Assembly (NCBI GenBank): GCA_011037195.1
Contig: JAAEAF010000374.1
Coordinates: 124,001 to 188,000 of the forward strand
Source of the DNA: Triatoma infestans
Lineage: Eukaryota > Arthropoda > Insecta > Hemiptera > Reduviidae
Direction of reading: 5' to 3'
DNA: 64,000 nucleotides
The notes under the pieces were generated by a model. It had not been told where the DNA came from. It worked only from the letters and a program-made list of their open reading frames with translations, and ran no database searches. A program made the position numbers and the translations under genes. Shown one piece after another: positions 23,375 to 34,064 of the stretch; positions within the stretch are counted from its first letter, which is position 1, and each line of letters starts with the position of its first letter.

Positions 23375-23770
23375 AAATTCAATAAAAATCCGCACTTTCG
23401 GCGAACCGATTTTCTTCGAACTCGGAATTTTGACGACATATTTATGTCAAATTAATATTATTTAGATGATAGAATTGTATAATAAGTTAATAGAGCATTT
23501 TATAGAAAAACATAATCTTATATATTTAGTTGAGGCCATTTTTGAGGAAATTTGGAATAAACTGGAAAATCCATTAAGTAAAGTGATACTTCCGGTTGAG
23601 AGGAATTTTGACAGATAACTTCCTGTCGGAAGATTCCATGGTAATACATACACACAAGGAGGCCATTTTCTAAAAATCACTATTTCAAGGGATCTCACAA
23701 CATATATTTCCGGTGAAATTTTAACACGATCATAAACTATCCTCTTAACAGCCGTAAGAGAAAGTAAAAA
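23375..23770 (+). repeat. HINE-like element, part right of LINE insertion
   Basis: Resumes the split copy with ccgcactttcggcgaaccga, the tattatttagatgatagaat module and the 3' end cctcttaacagccgtaagag. The hairpin stem is partly decayed. No CA-rich run is left. Confidence 0.75.
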
Positions 23771-24870
23771 GGTAATGAACTTAATTTATAATTAAGGAAT
23801 AAATCATTTTATACAACTTTAAATTAGGATAAGGGAATTATGTCATTAGGAGAATTAAATATTTGTTAGGAGGGGGGAATACTTTTAGCGATCAAATATA
23901 ATATAACCTGCCAAGTTTTGGGCATAAATTTTAATTAAATAATATAATTTTTTCTTTAATTTTATTTTTGTTTTTAATTTTTAGGAATTCTTTGGAAGTC
24001 ATAAATTAAAAGAAGACGAAAAAAAAAACAGATATAAATAAAGCAACCTACTGAGTTTTGTATCTGTGGGAATATGAATGATATTTGATTTCTAATATAT
24101 TTAATTTGTAGAATTCTTAATTGTATTTGATAGAAAGAAATTTTGTTCACTATTTTCGTTATGTTGGTCATCGTGAGTGTGTGCCAGTAGGTCTACGTGG
24201 AATAGATAATTAACTATGCGTTGAGGTTAAAAGGTTGTACAAAAATACAAACATACACATAAACCTATTACAATTTTATACATACCTATACATCCATATA
24301 ACCAAATTTGGTGACTCACTAGCGATATATCAACAGATTTCTAGTGATACCAACTTGTCTACTACCTACTTAGATTAAATATATTCACATAATATTGTCC
24401 AGAGATCAAATATACATTTGACCCTTATGAAGGTTGAAATTTTCACTTTAAACGACTACTTTCTTGGTGAAGTTTCTTTAAGAAGATGACCTCATCAAGA
24501 AATTAATGAAATTCTAGCTCTTTCTTAATAATCAGCTTTCAATCAATTATTTTCACTTTATATTGACTTTCTTCTGAATTTAATAAGAGTCTCAACAAAT
24601 TTCTTTTGGCAGTTTTTAAATTTAAATCCCCCTCACCCCCCCAAAAAACCCATTGGAATAGATATTTTGATTCAGATTCAGATCCCATTACAGTAGCGTA
24701 ATACTTTCCTCTAAAATTTCTCACTTCAGCATGGTTTTACTACTTGTATTTAATATACATTTTACAAGCATTGTTAGAATTTCAAATTGAAGAAAATCGG
24801 GAAACAGGGAATGAGTCTTTACACAATAGGTTTAAGAGTATTTTGAAATTTTCTCAACAACGTCTATCTA
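23771..24870. other. AT-rich sequence, no feature recognised
   Basis: No gene or repeat could be supported. Confidence 0.5.
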
Positions 24871-25440
24871 GTGTGAAACACTCACACAACTTTCTGTTAC
24901 ATTCTCTTACTTCTAATAAAGAGGAAATATTGTAATTGTGTCAAATTTTCGATATCAAGTTTTCACCGGAAATATCCGTTTTGAGGTCTCCTGAGTCCAA
25001 ACAAGTGGTTTTTAGCAACAACAAATGGCTGTTTGTGTGTGTATGTGAACAGCATAGCTCAAATCGAAAAACCATAGAAAATTGATACTTGACATTCCGT
25101 TTAGATATCACAATGGGATCTGACAGTACGTTATTCGTCGAAATTCCTCAACCGGAAGTACCACTTTACTAGTTTTTTTTTTTTTTTTACTTTTTTCCGT
25201 TTTTCTCAAAAATGGCTGGAACGATTTTCTTTAAACTTATTATATCAACTACATATACAAAGCGCTACAACTTCTATTTACAAAGCGCTACAACTACATA
25301 TACAAAGCGCTATAACAAACATTTCTCTGGGAAAAATTCATTTAAGGGCAGTTATGGGGGGAGGGGGGAGGGATGGGGTTAGGTTTTCATATAAACTGCC
25401 ATTTCAGTTTATTAGACAATGCTGTCATCTAAATAATGTT
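24871..25440 (-). repeat. HINE-like termini in head-on arrangement plus internal unit
   Basis: A plus-oriented 5' end (gtgtgaaacactcacacaac, 24871-24890) abuts within about 10 bp a minus-oriented 3' end (attctcttacttctaataaa, 24901-24920). The minus copy then runs through ggaaatatccgttttgaggt and one unit to 25437, where the palindrome and mariner element begin. Confidence 0.75.
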
Positions 25441-25607
25441 GCCGGTAGTTATATCTGGTATTTTATCCGTCATAGCATGCATATTAGTTTTGTTCCTGAC
25501 CGGTTTCAGATTTTCATCCATCATCAGAGTAAATTCACCAAGTTCGTGTAGAGAGAGTTTACTTCAACGAAATGTTTCTTAGATTCACAATTGTTGGTTG
25601 TACCGTA

Positions 25608-26918
25608 CGAGGTGTGCAAATTAAATAATGAGACTGATTTTCTAGTGTTCGATCTGGCAACACTGGAGATGCGGCGCATGCGTGGGAGGGCAAGTAAACA
25701 TCTGATACACGTCAAATTTGAAAATGCTAGAGTTGTTGCACTGTCCGTAGTGACTTTTTTTGTGAGCAAGGTTTTTTCAGTGCGTTTTAAAAATGAGTGA
25801 CATCAATTACGAGCAACGTTGTGCTATCAGGTTTTGCTTCAGACTTGGGCACAGTGCAACGGAAACGTTTGAAAAACTGTGCCAGGCCTAAGGAGACAAT
25901 GTTTTGTCGAGAGCACAGGTTTTTTTTAGGTGGTTTAAGTCGTTTGCAGAAGGAAGGGAATCAATTGAAGACGAGCCTCGCAGCGGAAGGCCTTCATCTT
26001 CAAGAACCGACGAAAATGTTGGCAGAATTCGCGATCTCGTGCGTTCAGATCGTCGTTTGACAGTCCGAATGATCGGCGAAGAGTTGAATTTAACTCACAC
26101 AACCGTTCATCAAATTTTGACTAATGAATTGGGGATGAGAAAAATTTGTGCAAAAATGGTTCCGAAAAATCTTTCACAAGAGCAAAAAGACATCAGAAAG
26201 GAAAGGAGCCTTGACTTTTTGGGAGCAATTGAAAACGATCCCAATTTTTTGGAACGTGTTATTACAGGAGACGAGTCTTGGGTGTTAGAATGACCCAGAA
26301 ACTAAGCGTCAGAGCATGCAGTGGCACACTTCAACCTCTCCAAGGCCAAAAAAAGCAAGAATGAGCAAGTCAAAAATCAAATGCATGCTGATTTGCTTTT
26401 TTGATAGCGAAGGAATCGTTCACAAAGAATTTGTGCCTCAATGCCAAATGGTAAACCAACATTTTTACCGAGAAGTTCTTGAGAGACTTCGAAAAAGAGT
26501 CATGCGTGTGAGACCAAACATCAAAAACAAGTGAGGGTTGAATCACGACAATGCTCCATGTCACACCGCGATTTCTATTAATGAGTATTTGGCCAGTAAT
26601 AACATTCCTGTGGCTCCTCAGCCTCCTCATTCACCCGATTTGAGTGCATGTGACTTTTTTTTTGTTCCCCTAATTGAAAAATCACCTCAATGGACGTCAT
26701 TTTGGAACATTGGAGAATATTCAAGCAGCCATAACCGACCAACTGAAGTGTATTCCAGTATCCGAGTTCCAGCACTGCTATGACGAATGGAAGAATCGTC
26801 TTCAGCGTTGTGTGGCTTCCCAAGGTAGTTACTTTGAAGGGGACAATGTTGAATTGTAATTTTATTTGAATAAAAAAAAGATAAAAAATCAGTCTCATTA
26901 CTTAATTTACACATCTCG
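25608..26918 (+). mobile_element. mariner element, complete ends, decayed gene
   Basis: 1,311 bp, the usual mariner size, flanked by TA at 25606-25607 and 26919-26920. The TIRs of about 34 bp (cgaggtgtgcaaattaaata at the left; cgagatgtgtaaattaagta in reverse at the right) differ at about three positions. It contains a broken transposase gene. Confidence 0.95.
25793..26859 (+). pseudogene. mariner transposase (DD34D), inactivated
   Basis: Cut-and-paste transposase of the Tc1/mariner superfamily. It starts MSDINYEQRCAIRFCFRLGH in the helix-turn-helix region, continues FRWFKSFAEGRESIEDEPRS and GRPSSSRTDENV, then VITGDESWV with the first catalytic Asp (near 26270). NHDNAPCHTA holds the second Asp (26547) and HSPDLSACDFF the third, with 34 residues between the last two. 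That spacing is the mariner signature. Inactivating changes include a TAA near 25889, a frameshift after DESWVLE (26291), a TGA before the NHDNAPCH motif (26532) and a frameshift after CDFF. The last frame ends GSYFEGDNVEL with TAA at 26857-26859. Confidence 0.93.
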
Positions 26919-27149
26919 TATGTATGGGAAGGTATTTGCTCTGGCAATGGATGAAAATACAAAACCGGTCAGGAACAAAATTAATATGCATGCTACGACG
27001 GATAAAATATACCAGATTTTATCCAACATTGCGGATCCACCCACATTTACATAGTTATACTTGACTAATTCAATTTCAAACAAATAATTCTTATTGCTTA
27101 GATGTTTAATTGTCTTAAATTATATGAATGGGAAATAATTTATACTTTA

Positions 27150-27430
27150 TAGAATGATATTTGTGAAGAAATGCCCCCCTTTCCAAAAAAAAAAAGCTTC
27201 CTAAATCAATTTTTTCGGGAAAAGGTTCAAACAAAAGTGATAGTTCCTGTGTATGTATATCAAGTAAACCTGTCGGTGTTGTTATTGGAAGAAAATCGCT
27301 GGAAAACTAAATTCTAATAAATATTATATAAACTGTAATAAATTCAATTAGGATTTTAAGAGAAAAGCTTAACCTTCCTCATCACCCTAAACTCCCTTAA
27401 GTAGAACGTTGTTTACAAGAGCGATCTTCA
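27150..27430 (+). repeat. degenerate HINE-like internal unit
   Basis: Traces of the unit: tttttcgggaaaaggttcaa, aaaagtgatagttcctgtgt, gaagaaaatcgctgg, accctaaactcccttaagta. No ends preserved. Confidence 0.45.
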
Positions 27431-28319
27431 AAAAGTGTTGTGTTCAACAACGATGTTTACAAATAAATGTAATTATTAAACTCTTTATATTTGTAGTTAA
27501 TATAACTAACAAGTGTTAAAGACAAATTGTTAGAATCGTTTACAAAGGAAATCTAAAGAAAGTGATAATCTATTCAGTAAAGTGGTAGGTATCGATTCGG
27601 TTGATCGATTTCATTCAAAAACTTTTTTGTCAGATCTTTAAACGAAATATTAAGTTGTCAGAACTTTCTGCTTTTCCGTCATTGAGTTTGATTACACAAA
27701 GACACCCAGAGAGCGAGGGTGAGAGAGAGAGAGAGAGAGAGAGAGACACTCACCCCCACACACACACCGACCAATATCTAAAATCTAAAACCACTTTTTC
27801 CAATGAAAATTCGATATTGAAAATTTCCACGATTGCAATACTTACACTTACAGAAGTAAAAAAAAAATTAATTAATGAAATAATTATTAGTCTCTTTCAA
27901 AAAATAGCACATACCAACAATAATGACACAATATCTCTTGTGAATAATCAATTTACAATTGATTAAGAATTAAAAGAAAAAAAAGAAAAGAAAGTAATTC
28001 CACTTTAATAAAATAAAAAAAACAAGATAATTATATTAAAAATTAAAACAGATATTCCTTAATTAAATGCAGTTAAAATAATTAAACTGCACAATTATGA
28101 AATTATTAAAAAAAAAAATAAAAAAATAAAAAAAAAAATAAAAAAAAAATGAAAAGAACACAAAATATAAAAAATGTCACGTAGTGAAGAAAATAATAAA
28201 ACTTACTCTAGGATTTATTTGAACTGAATTGTAATGATAAATTGATTATTAATTTAAATAAATTTTATGAATTCGGAAAAAAGAAATCAAAAATTTCTAT
28301 TTATCTTCCAATATAATGT
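27431..28319. other. AT-rich sequence with a GA/CA microsatellite
   Basis: (GA)n at about 27719-27746 next to a CA-rich run. Long poly-A and AAAAT stretches follow to 28160. Open frames here are compositional (ERERERE, HPHTHT) and not counted as genes. Confidence 0.5.
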
Positions 28320-28714
28320 TTAATTCGTAGCCTAACTTCCGGTTAACCGATTCGTATCGCTTATTTTAATATCGTAATTCCGGTTAATTAATTTCTTAAC
28401 ATTCTATCAATGTTTACTGTTCCCCCAGTACCACCTCCCCAAATAAATTTTCCCGGATTAAAAATAAAGTTTCAAATAAAAGTTATAGGTATATTTGTGT
28501 GTGAAGCGTGTATACGAAGTTTAAAGAAAATCGTTGGAGCTGTTTTCGGAAAAAATCACGAAAAACTGAAAAACAAAATACAAAAAACAGTAAAGTCGCA
28601 CTTCCGGTTGATGGATTTTGCCCGAAATCTTCGTGTCTGATGAATGAAGGGTGATAGTACCTAAACGGAATTCTAAGTTTGCCCTGCAACTTTTCGTTTG
28701 GGAGGTATTCAGTT
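28320..28714 (+). repeat. HINE-like element, left part of a split copy
   Basis: Internal-unit sequence (tcaaataaaagttatag, gtttaaagaaaatcgttgga, cgcacttccggttgatgga, acctaaacggaattc), ending in TATTCAGTT where the LINE inserted. It continues at 30016. Confidence 0.75.
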
Positions 28715-30015
28715 CAAAACTAACTGTTCAAAACAGTTCAAAACATTCAATTATGCTCTAACTATAGGGGGATTTGTGTGACTAACCCGTGCACAAAGCT
28801 GTTGGGAAGAATAGTTAGGAACAGGTTGGAGAAAGAATTTCAGAGTGCTGAAGAACAGTATGGATTCAGCGCAGGGCGGTCCTACATAGACCACATATTT
28901 ACAATCAGACAGCTTCTGGATAAAACGCTATGCAAAAGCGAAAGACTTTGAAATGGTCTTTATAGAGCTTGAGAAAGCTTATGACAGCGTTCCACGGGAA
29001 AAGTTATGGGAAGCTTTAAAGATGGGAGGTGGTATCACTGAACCTGTCTTAAAGGTGGTAAAAGAAATGTATGACAATTTCAGGTACCAAGTCAAAATTG
29101 CCTCAGCGCTCTCCCAGCCATTTACAACATCTAAAGGACTAATCCAGGGATGCTGTATGTCACCAATCCTTTTTAAAATATATCTCGACGTTGCTCTCAG
29201 AGGATGGAATGAGAAGTGTAGGAGAATGGAAATAAAGATTATAGTTCGCAAACGACCAGGTTATTATTGCAGAAGATGTAGATGATGCTAGCTATATGCT
29301 GAGGAAGTTGATGGAAGGTTATGCTGAATCGAGACTGGGTATAAATTTTGATAAGACGGAGCACTTGTCCACGTCGAATGCAAGTACCATAGAAATAGAA
29401 GGTAGACGCATTAAAAGAGTAGATCATTTTAAATACTTAAGGTCAATAGGAAAAAAAGGATGGCTCCACCAAGCAGGAAGTACAAAGAAGAATTACGGAG
29501 GGGAAAAAAGTAATAGGACTATTGAACCTAGGGCTATGGAGCGGAAATTTGTTACCCGGAACCAAGAGGCTGATCTTTACATCGGTCCTCCAAGGTATCC
29601 TACTGTACGGCGCAGAAACCTGGGTACTGAAGATGATGGGTACAGAGACTTCTGGCAGTGGAGATGGATTTTTGGAGGAGATCTGCAGGATGTTCGAGGC
29701 GGGATAAAGTTAGAAATGACGACGTTAGGAAGAGGATGGGTGTGGAGAGAAACAACCTAGAAACCATTGAAACTAAGGCACTCACGTGGTATGGGCATGT
29801 GAGGAGGATGGGCCCAGGAAGATTGCCTAGGATGGTGATGGAGAACGAGGTGGATGGCCGAAGGAGGAGAGGTAGATCCAGAGGTAGAGGAGGGACCGGG
29901 TAGAGGAGATGATGGCTGGTTACGGCCTGACGGAAGAGCAAGCAGAGGATCGTGTTGCTCGATGCTGAAGGGAACCACGATTTGTGGAAAACCCCGAGAA
30001 AAAAAAAGAAAAAGA
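28715..30015 (+). mobile_element. 5'-truncated LINE inside HINE-like copy
   Basis: Flanked by TATTCAGTT at 28706-28714 and 30016-30024, a 9-bp TSD. The HINE-like consensus (tatgctgttcacataca) continues across the join. It carries only the C-terminal half of a reverse transcriptase and the 3' region, and ends in an A-rich tail (gagaaaaaaaaagaaaaaga). Confidence 0.8.
28760..29990 (+). pseudogene. LINE reverse transcriptase and C-terminal region, frameshifted
   Basis: Pieces in different frames: TKLLGRIVRNRLEKEFQSAE, EQYGFSAGRSYIDHIFTIRQ, VFIELEKAYDSVPREKLW (28955 on), SKGLIQGCCMSPILFKIYLD, then a catalytic box that reads FANDQVIIAED where FADD is expected (about 29243). Next come YAESRLGINFDKTEHLS, GILLYGAETWVLKMMG and ALTWYGHVRRMGPGRLPRMV, with an Arg/Gly-rich end. 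At least four frameshifts. The Asp-to-Asn change plus the frameshifts exclude activity. Confidence 0.85.
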
Positions 30016-30043
30016 TATTCAGTTAACATACACCACACACACA

Positions 30044-30083
<40 letters not shown>

Positions 30084-30232
30084 CATACATACATACCTAC
30101 ATACATACATATACATATATATAATGTATATATGTATAATATATATATAATGTATATGTATTTCCGTTCAAAACTCAACAATTTCGAAAATCTGGCACGA
30201 TTGCATTACTTCCTCTTAGTAAGAGAAAGTAA
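30016..30232 (+). repeat. HINE-like element, right part of split copy, with CA microsatellite
   Basis: (CA)n at 30033-30080 followed by (CATA)n and (TA)n, then tctggcacgattgcattact and the hairpin ctcttagtaagag. The long microsatellite sits at the place where all longer copies have a CA-rich run. Confidence 0.8.
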
Positions 30233-30317
30233 TAATGCATCATGATCACGTTCAATGAAAATATTATGATTCTGAGTGAATTGTCAAGTGCTTATTTCTA
30301 TATTTTGGTTCTATTAT

Positions 30318-30537
30318 TACTTTCTCATACTCCTAATATGAGGAAGTATTGTAATCGTGTGAAATTTTCAGTATCGAGTTTTCACCGGAAATACACATTT
30401 TGACGTACCCTGAGTTCAAAAAAGTGGTCTGTGTGTGTATGTATATGAGACAGCATTGCTCAAAACCCGAAAAATCGCTGGAAATTCAAACTTGGTTTTC
30501 CGTTTAATTATCACCAAAGGGTTCCAACAATATGTTA
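30318..30537 (-). repeat. HINE-like element, 3' part of split copy
   Basis: Hairpin ctcatactcctaatatgag at 30324-30342, tattgtaatcgtgtgaaatt, ttttcaccggaaatacac, a short TG-rich run, then ttccgtttaattatcacc. It is interrupted by a LINE at 30538 and continues at 31920. Confidence 0.82.
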
Positions 30538-31919
30538 CCTATCTGACTACCCCTTGGCGCTACGGCCCTACAAGAGCCTGGGCCTCCTCCACAATCCTAT
30601 TCCTCTCTTCTCTCTCCTGGGCGTGTCTTTTCCATCTTCTCATTTCTATTCACTTCAATAATTCTTCCACATCTCCCCCCGCCATCTAAATCGGGGACGT
30701 CCTTTTCTAAGGCTCCCTGCTGGTTTCCCTTCTAACAGCTGTTTTTGGAATCCTGCCTTCGGACATTCGTTCCACATGCCCCAGCCATCTCAACTGGTTT
30801 TTCCTCACAAAGGCTACCAAGTCTGGTTCATTATACATTTGACGGAGCTCAGCGTTCTTTCTTTCTTATCCTCCAGCTCACATTATCACAGACAGGTCCA
30901 TATATTCTTCTGAGTAACTTCCTTTCACATATATTTAGCATTCTCTCTGTTTCTTTCGTAAGTACCCAGGTTTCACAACCATATGTGACCACAGGTCTTA
31001 TGATTATTTTATAAATAAGGACCTTCGCCCCGTTTGTCAGACCTCTAAACTTCAGCGGTTTCTGAAGTGCGAAATAGCACTTGTTCCCGGAAGCCAATCT
31101 GGCCTTAATCTCTTCAGAGAGTTCATTCCTTACTGTTACGAGAGCTCCTAAATATTTGAACTGACTGACTGTCTTGAATTCTATGGATTCGAAAACACAC
31201 ACTTTCTTCTATACTTTCGGAATTTCTTGTTGTCCTCATATACACAGTCTTTTCATCATTTATTTGTAACCCCAATTTAGTTGCAGCCCTTTCAAATTCC
31301 TCAAAAGCCCCACCTAGCGCTGCTCTTCAGCGAGCTGACATCAGCACATCACCTGCGTACGCGAGATGTTGCGACATCCTATTATAAATAGTACCATTTG
31401 CATTTGTACGAATTGCTCTAATTGCGTATTCGAGTGCTAAATTAAAAAGTGTGGGGGAAGAAGAACACCTTGTCTTAGACCGTCAGTGACTGCAAACTTC
31501 TCCGACAGCCTTCCTTCCTTGAACCTTCACCTTACAACTTACTCCCTGTAAGGGCCATTCTCGTTAGCCTTACTAACTTACAAGGTATTCCTAGATTCAG
31601 CATAATCTTAATCAGTTCTTCTCTGTTGATGCTGCCGTATGCTTACTTAAAATCGACGAAAAGATGGTGCATATCCACATTAAATTCATAACATTTTTCA
31701 ATCATTTGTCTGACGGAGAAAATATGGTAAGTGGTGGATCTGCTCGGCCTGAAGCCACACTGTTACTCACCTATAATGTGTTCGGACCAGTATTGTATTT
31801 TCCTATTAAGAAGGATGGCAAATGCCTTATACGCTGTCCCTATCAAGGATATAATAGCTACTGTCCATTCTTCCGGCATCTTTTCCTTGATCTATATTTC
31901 CAACAACAAAATTGTATAA
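30538..31919 (-). mobile_element. 5'-truncated LINE (reverse) with 16-bp TSD in HINE-like copy
   Basis: Exact TTCCAACAATATGTTA copies at 30522-30537 and 31920-31935. The 3' end, at the left on the plus strand, has no poly-A; it ends ...aaggggtagtcagatagg on the reverse strand. Its protein is interrupted throughout. Confidence 0.88.
30545..31915 (-). pseudogene. LINE reverse transcriptase and C-terminal region (reverse), broken
   Basis: On the reverse strand: a PEEWTVAIIS-like start (about 31870), [28 protein letters not shown] followed by AYGSINREELIKIM (Asp of AYDS replaced by Gly), LFNLALEYAIRAIRTN, then HLAYAGDVLMSA where the YADD box reads YAGD (about 31355). KLGLQINDEKTVYM follows, then the long frame 31202-30849 with FKYLGALVTVRNELSEEIKA, IIRPVVTYGCETWVLTKE and CERKLLRRIYGPVCD. 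Both catalytic positions are altered. Stops and frameshifts continue to the 3' end. Confidence 0.85.
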
Positions 31920-32425
31920 TTCCAACAATATGTTATGTGCCTAAAATTCCTCAACCGGAAGTGCCACTTTAAGAATGTTTTTTTTCTCTCTCCTTTTTGC
32001 GATTTTCTCAAAAATGGCTTCAACGAGTTTTTATGAAACTCGATATATCAACTACACATACAAAAAGTTACAACTTTTGTTCGGTACATTTCCCCGAGTA
32101 ACGTCATTTAAGGGGGGTTTTAGAGAAGGGGTAGGGTTATGTTTCCTTCTATAAGTGCTATCATAGTTGATTATATCTTTCTACCATCTAAATAAAATTA
32201 ATTTGAAATAAATAGATAACCAAAATTCCGAGTTTCAAGAAAATTAGTAAACCTTAAGGTGCGTATTTACTGAACAGTTTTTTCCACTTACCGTGGCTTT
32301 TTTCCATAAAAAAAACAATGAATTTCATTAAATATGATATAGTAACTATAAAATTTGTCAATTACAATTTTATAAACTGCAGCAAGAGAAAGTTTTGATG
32401 TTGTTTCACAACAGATTTTTTTACT
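31920..32425 (-). repeat. HINE-like element, 5' part of split copy
   Basis: Resumes with tgtgcctaaaattcctcaac, then two internal-unit pieces (aaaatggcttcaacgagt, gggttttagagaaggggtag) and the 5' end gttgtttcacaacagattt at 32400-32418, preceded by gcaagagaaagt. Confidence 0.82.
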
Positions 32426-33104
32426 TTCTCTTATTTTCAGTTTTTCTTGCTTTCTCGCCAGATTTTTAACGGATTTGGAGGACCTCAAAATGTTTATTTT
32501 GCGGTGAAGACTATTGAATGCTAATCTATCGAAGGTATCGAAAAGTTTACATGATCGCAATATATTTCTTCTTAAAATTTATCAGAGAAACTAAAAAATT
32601 TATGTAATAATATTACAAATAAAAATAAAAGATGATGAAACTATTGTACCAAGTTTAAAGGAATCTTTTGTTGCCATTATCGAAAAATTAAGACTGAAAA
32701 ACTATTAATTATTAAAGACACATTTTCATTTTCTACAAACGGTACTTCCTCAAAAATATTTGAAATATTTTTTAGTTATGGGTAAGTATTGTGAATATGG
32801 TTAGTTTTAAAAAAAATATTTTTAGCTTTCTTCCAATTAGATAAAAATTCAAGCATTTAGGGAGTATTCTTGTCTTATACAAATGAAATTTAAGAAGATA
32901 TTGAAGCAAGAGTTGAGACAGGTAATTGATACTTGTTCGTATTATCGAAAGCTCTCAGATTCAATTTACTCGATGGAAAGATAATTAATTAGTCGCTGGT
33001 CGAAAGTACAGAAAACTGTAGGATTTGTACACACAGCGAAATATAATGTACAATGTGAGACATAGCTTGGCTGAATTGGTTTGGCCATAGGAAGAGGTCC
33101 CTTG
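32426..33104. other. AT-rich sequence, no feature recognised
   Basis: No gene or repeat could be supported. Confidence 0.45.
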
Positions 33105-33438
33105 TATAATAGGGTTGATGAAGGAAAGAAATGGTCTAGTTTGAACGAACAAACAAAATATGGTTAACACTGTATAATATAAGAAGTGACACTGACTGCT
33201 TGGACTTTTCACTTAGAATGGTAGAGTGGTAAAGGGTAATGACACGTTGTGACTGGCGAGTGACCTCAGTTGTATGAACTGTCTTCTATATCTATCTCCC
33301 GTAGCAGAGAAACTACATGATTTCAGCAACTGTCAAGTCCAGGCAGTCAGTGCCACTTCTTATATTATACAGTGTTTACCATATATTGTTTGTTCATTCA
33401 AACCAGACCATTTCTCTCCTTCATCAACTCCGTTATAC
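33105..33438. repeat. inverted repeat, arms about 104 bp, loop about 126 bp
   Basis: The left arm 33105-33207 (tataatagggttgatgaagg to gactgcttggact) pairs with the right arm 33334-33438 (aagtccaggcagtcagtg to ctccgttata), about 90% matched by eye. It is unrelated to the other palindromes in this window. Confidence 0.85.
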
Positions 33439-33489
33439 TTGATTAGCTGTTCAATGATTGATGTAACTGGAACACCTGCTCCTATACGG

Positions 33490-33780
33490 AAAGCCAGAGG
33501 AGAAGTTGAGTATGAGATGGCTCGAACAAGACCTCTCTCAGATGGATGTGAGTTACTGATTGCGCCTAGCCAAAAAAAAAAACGGATTGGCTTTCGGTTG
33601 TAAATGAGTCCCTGGACCAGTTTAGACTGTTGTACCCAGGAATAGATAGGTAGATAGAGGCTCGAATTTCGGTCACTGTATTTTGACCAAAACCTTCAAT
33701 AGGAAGAGGACAGACTGCCCACAGCTCCTATATGGAAAGCCAGGTGGAGGAAGCTGGGTATGAGATAGCTAGACGATCTT
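33490..33780. repeat. two diverged copies of a roughly 55-bp segment
   Basis: ctcctatacggaaagccaga...gagtatgagatggct (about 33480-33525) and ctcctatatggaaagccagg...gggtatgagatagct (about 33725-33770) are clearly related. Nature unknown; possibly part of the same element as the adjacent inverted repeat. Confidence 0.55.
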
Positions 33781-33842
33781 GAACAGGATAATATTAGTTC
33801 ACAGTTAAAAAATTTATGTTCTTAAATATAGGTCACTTAGTG

Positions 33843-34048
33843 CAGGGATGTGTGTTGGTGTAGTGGTTATGAGCATGGACTTGTAACTAGGAGGTCACCA
33901 GTTCGAGTCCAGCGTATAACTGCTAAATTTTATATTCATTAGCAAAAAATGCTAATCGTAAATTAGATGCTTCCAACCCCGTCATCGACACTTATTTTGG
34001 TAGTTGGACATTTTAAGCCCCCCTGAAATTATAGACTTTAATTTACTT
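33843..34048 (+). mobile_element. tRNA-derived SINE family 2, full copy
   Basis: Box A-like TTGGTGTAGTGG at 33855-33866 and box B AGTTCGAGTCC at 33900-33910, a correct tRNA-like spacing, followed by a tRNA-unrelated body ending in gttggacattttaagccccc and an AT-rich tail. TSD TATAGGTCACTTAGTG at 33827-33842 and TATAGGTCACTTAATG at 34049-34064 (one mismatch). Confidence 0.9.
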
Positions 34049-34064
34049 TATAGGTCACTTAATG

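Larger units (their letters stand above)
25452..27018. repeat. palindromic element, arms about 78 bp, interrupted by mariner
   Basis: The left arm 25452-25529 (atctggtattttatccgtc ... catcatcagag) is the inverse of the right arm 26939-27018 with scattered differences; both contain tagcatgcatatta and the gaccggtttc core. The mariner element sits in the former loop. A related single arm occurs at 54795-54870. No protein is encoded. Confidence 0.82.

Noticed and set aside
27601..27966. 121-codon open frame
   Set aside because: The middle is a (GA)n/(CA)n microsatellite read as ERERERE and HPHTHT; the rest has no motif and lies in AT-rich DNA.
29854..30150. 98-codon open frame
   Set aside because: It spans the LINE 3' end and a CA/CATA microsatellite read as HTHTHT; not a gene.
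33843..33915. Possible tRNA genes (here and at the other SINE heads)
   Set aside because: Box A and B are present but stems do not form a cloverleaf by eye, and each head is followed by the same SINE body with TSDs.
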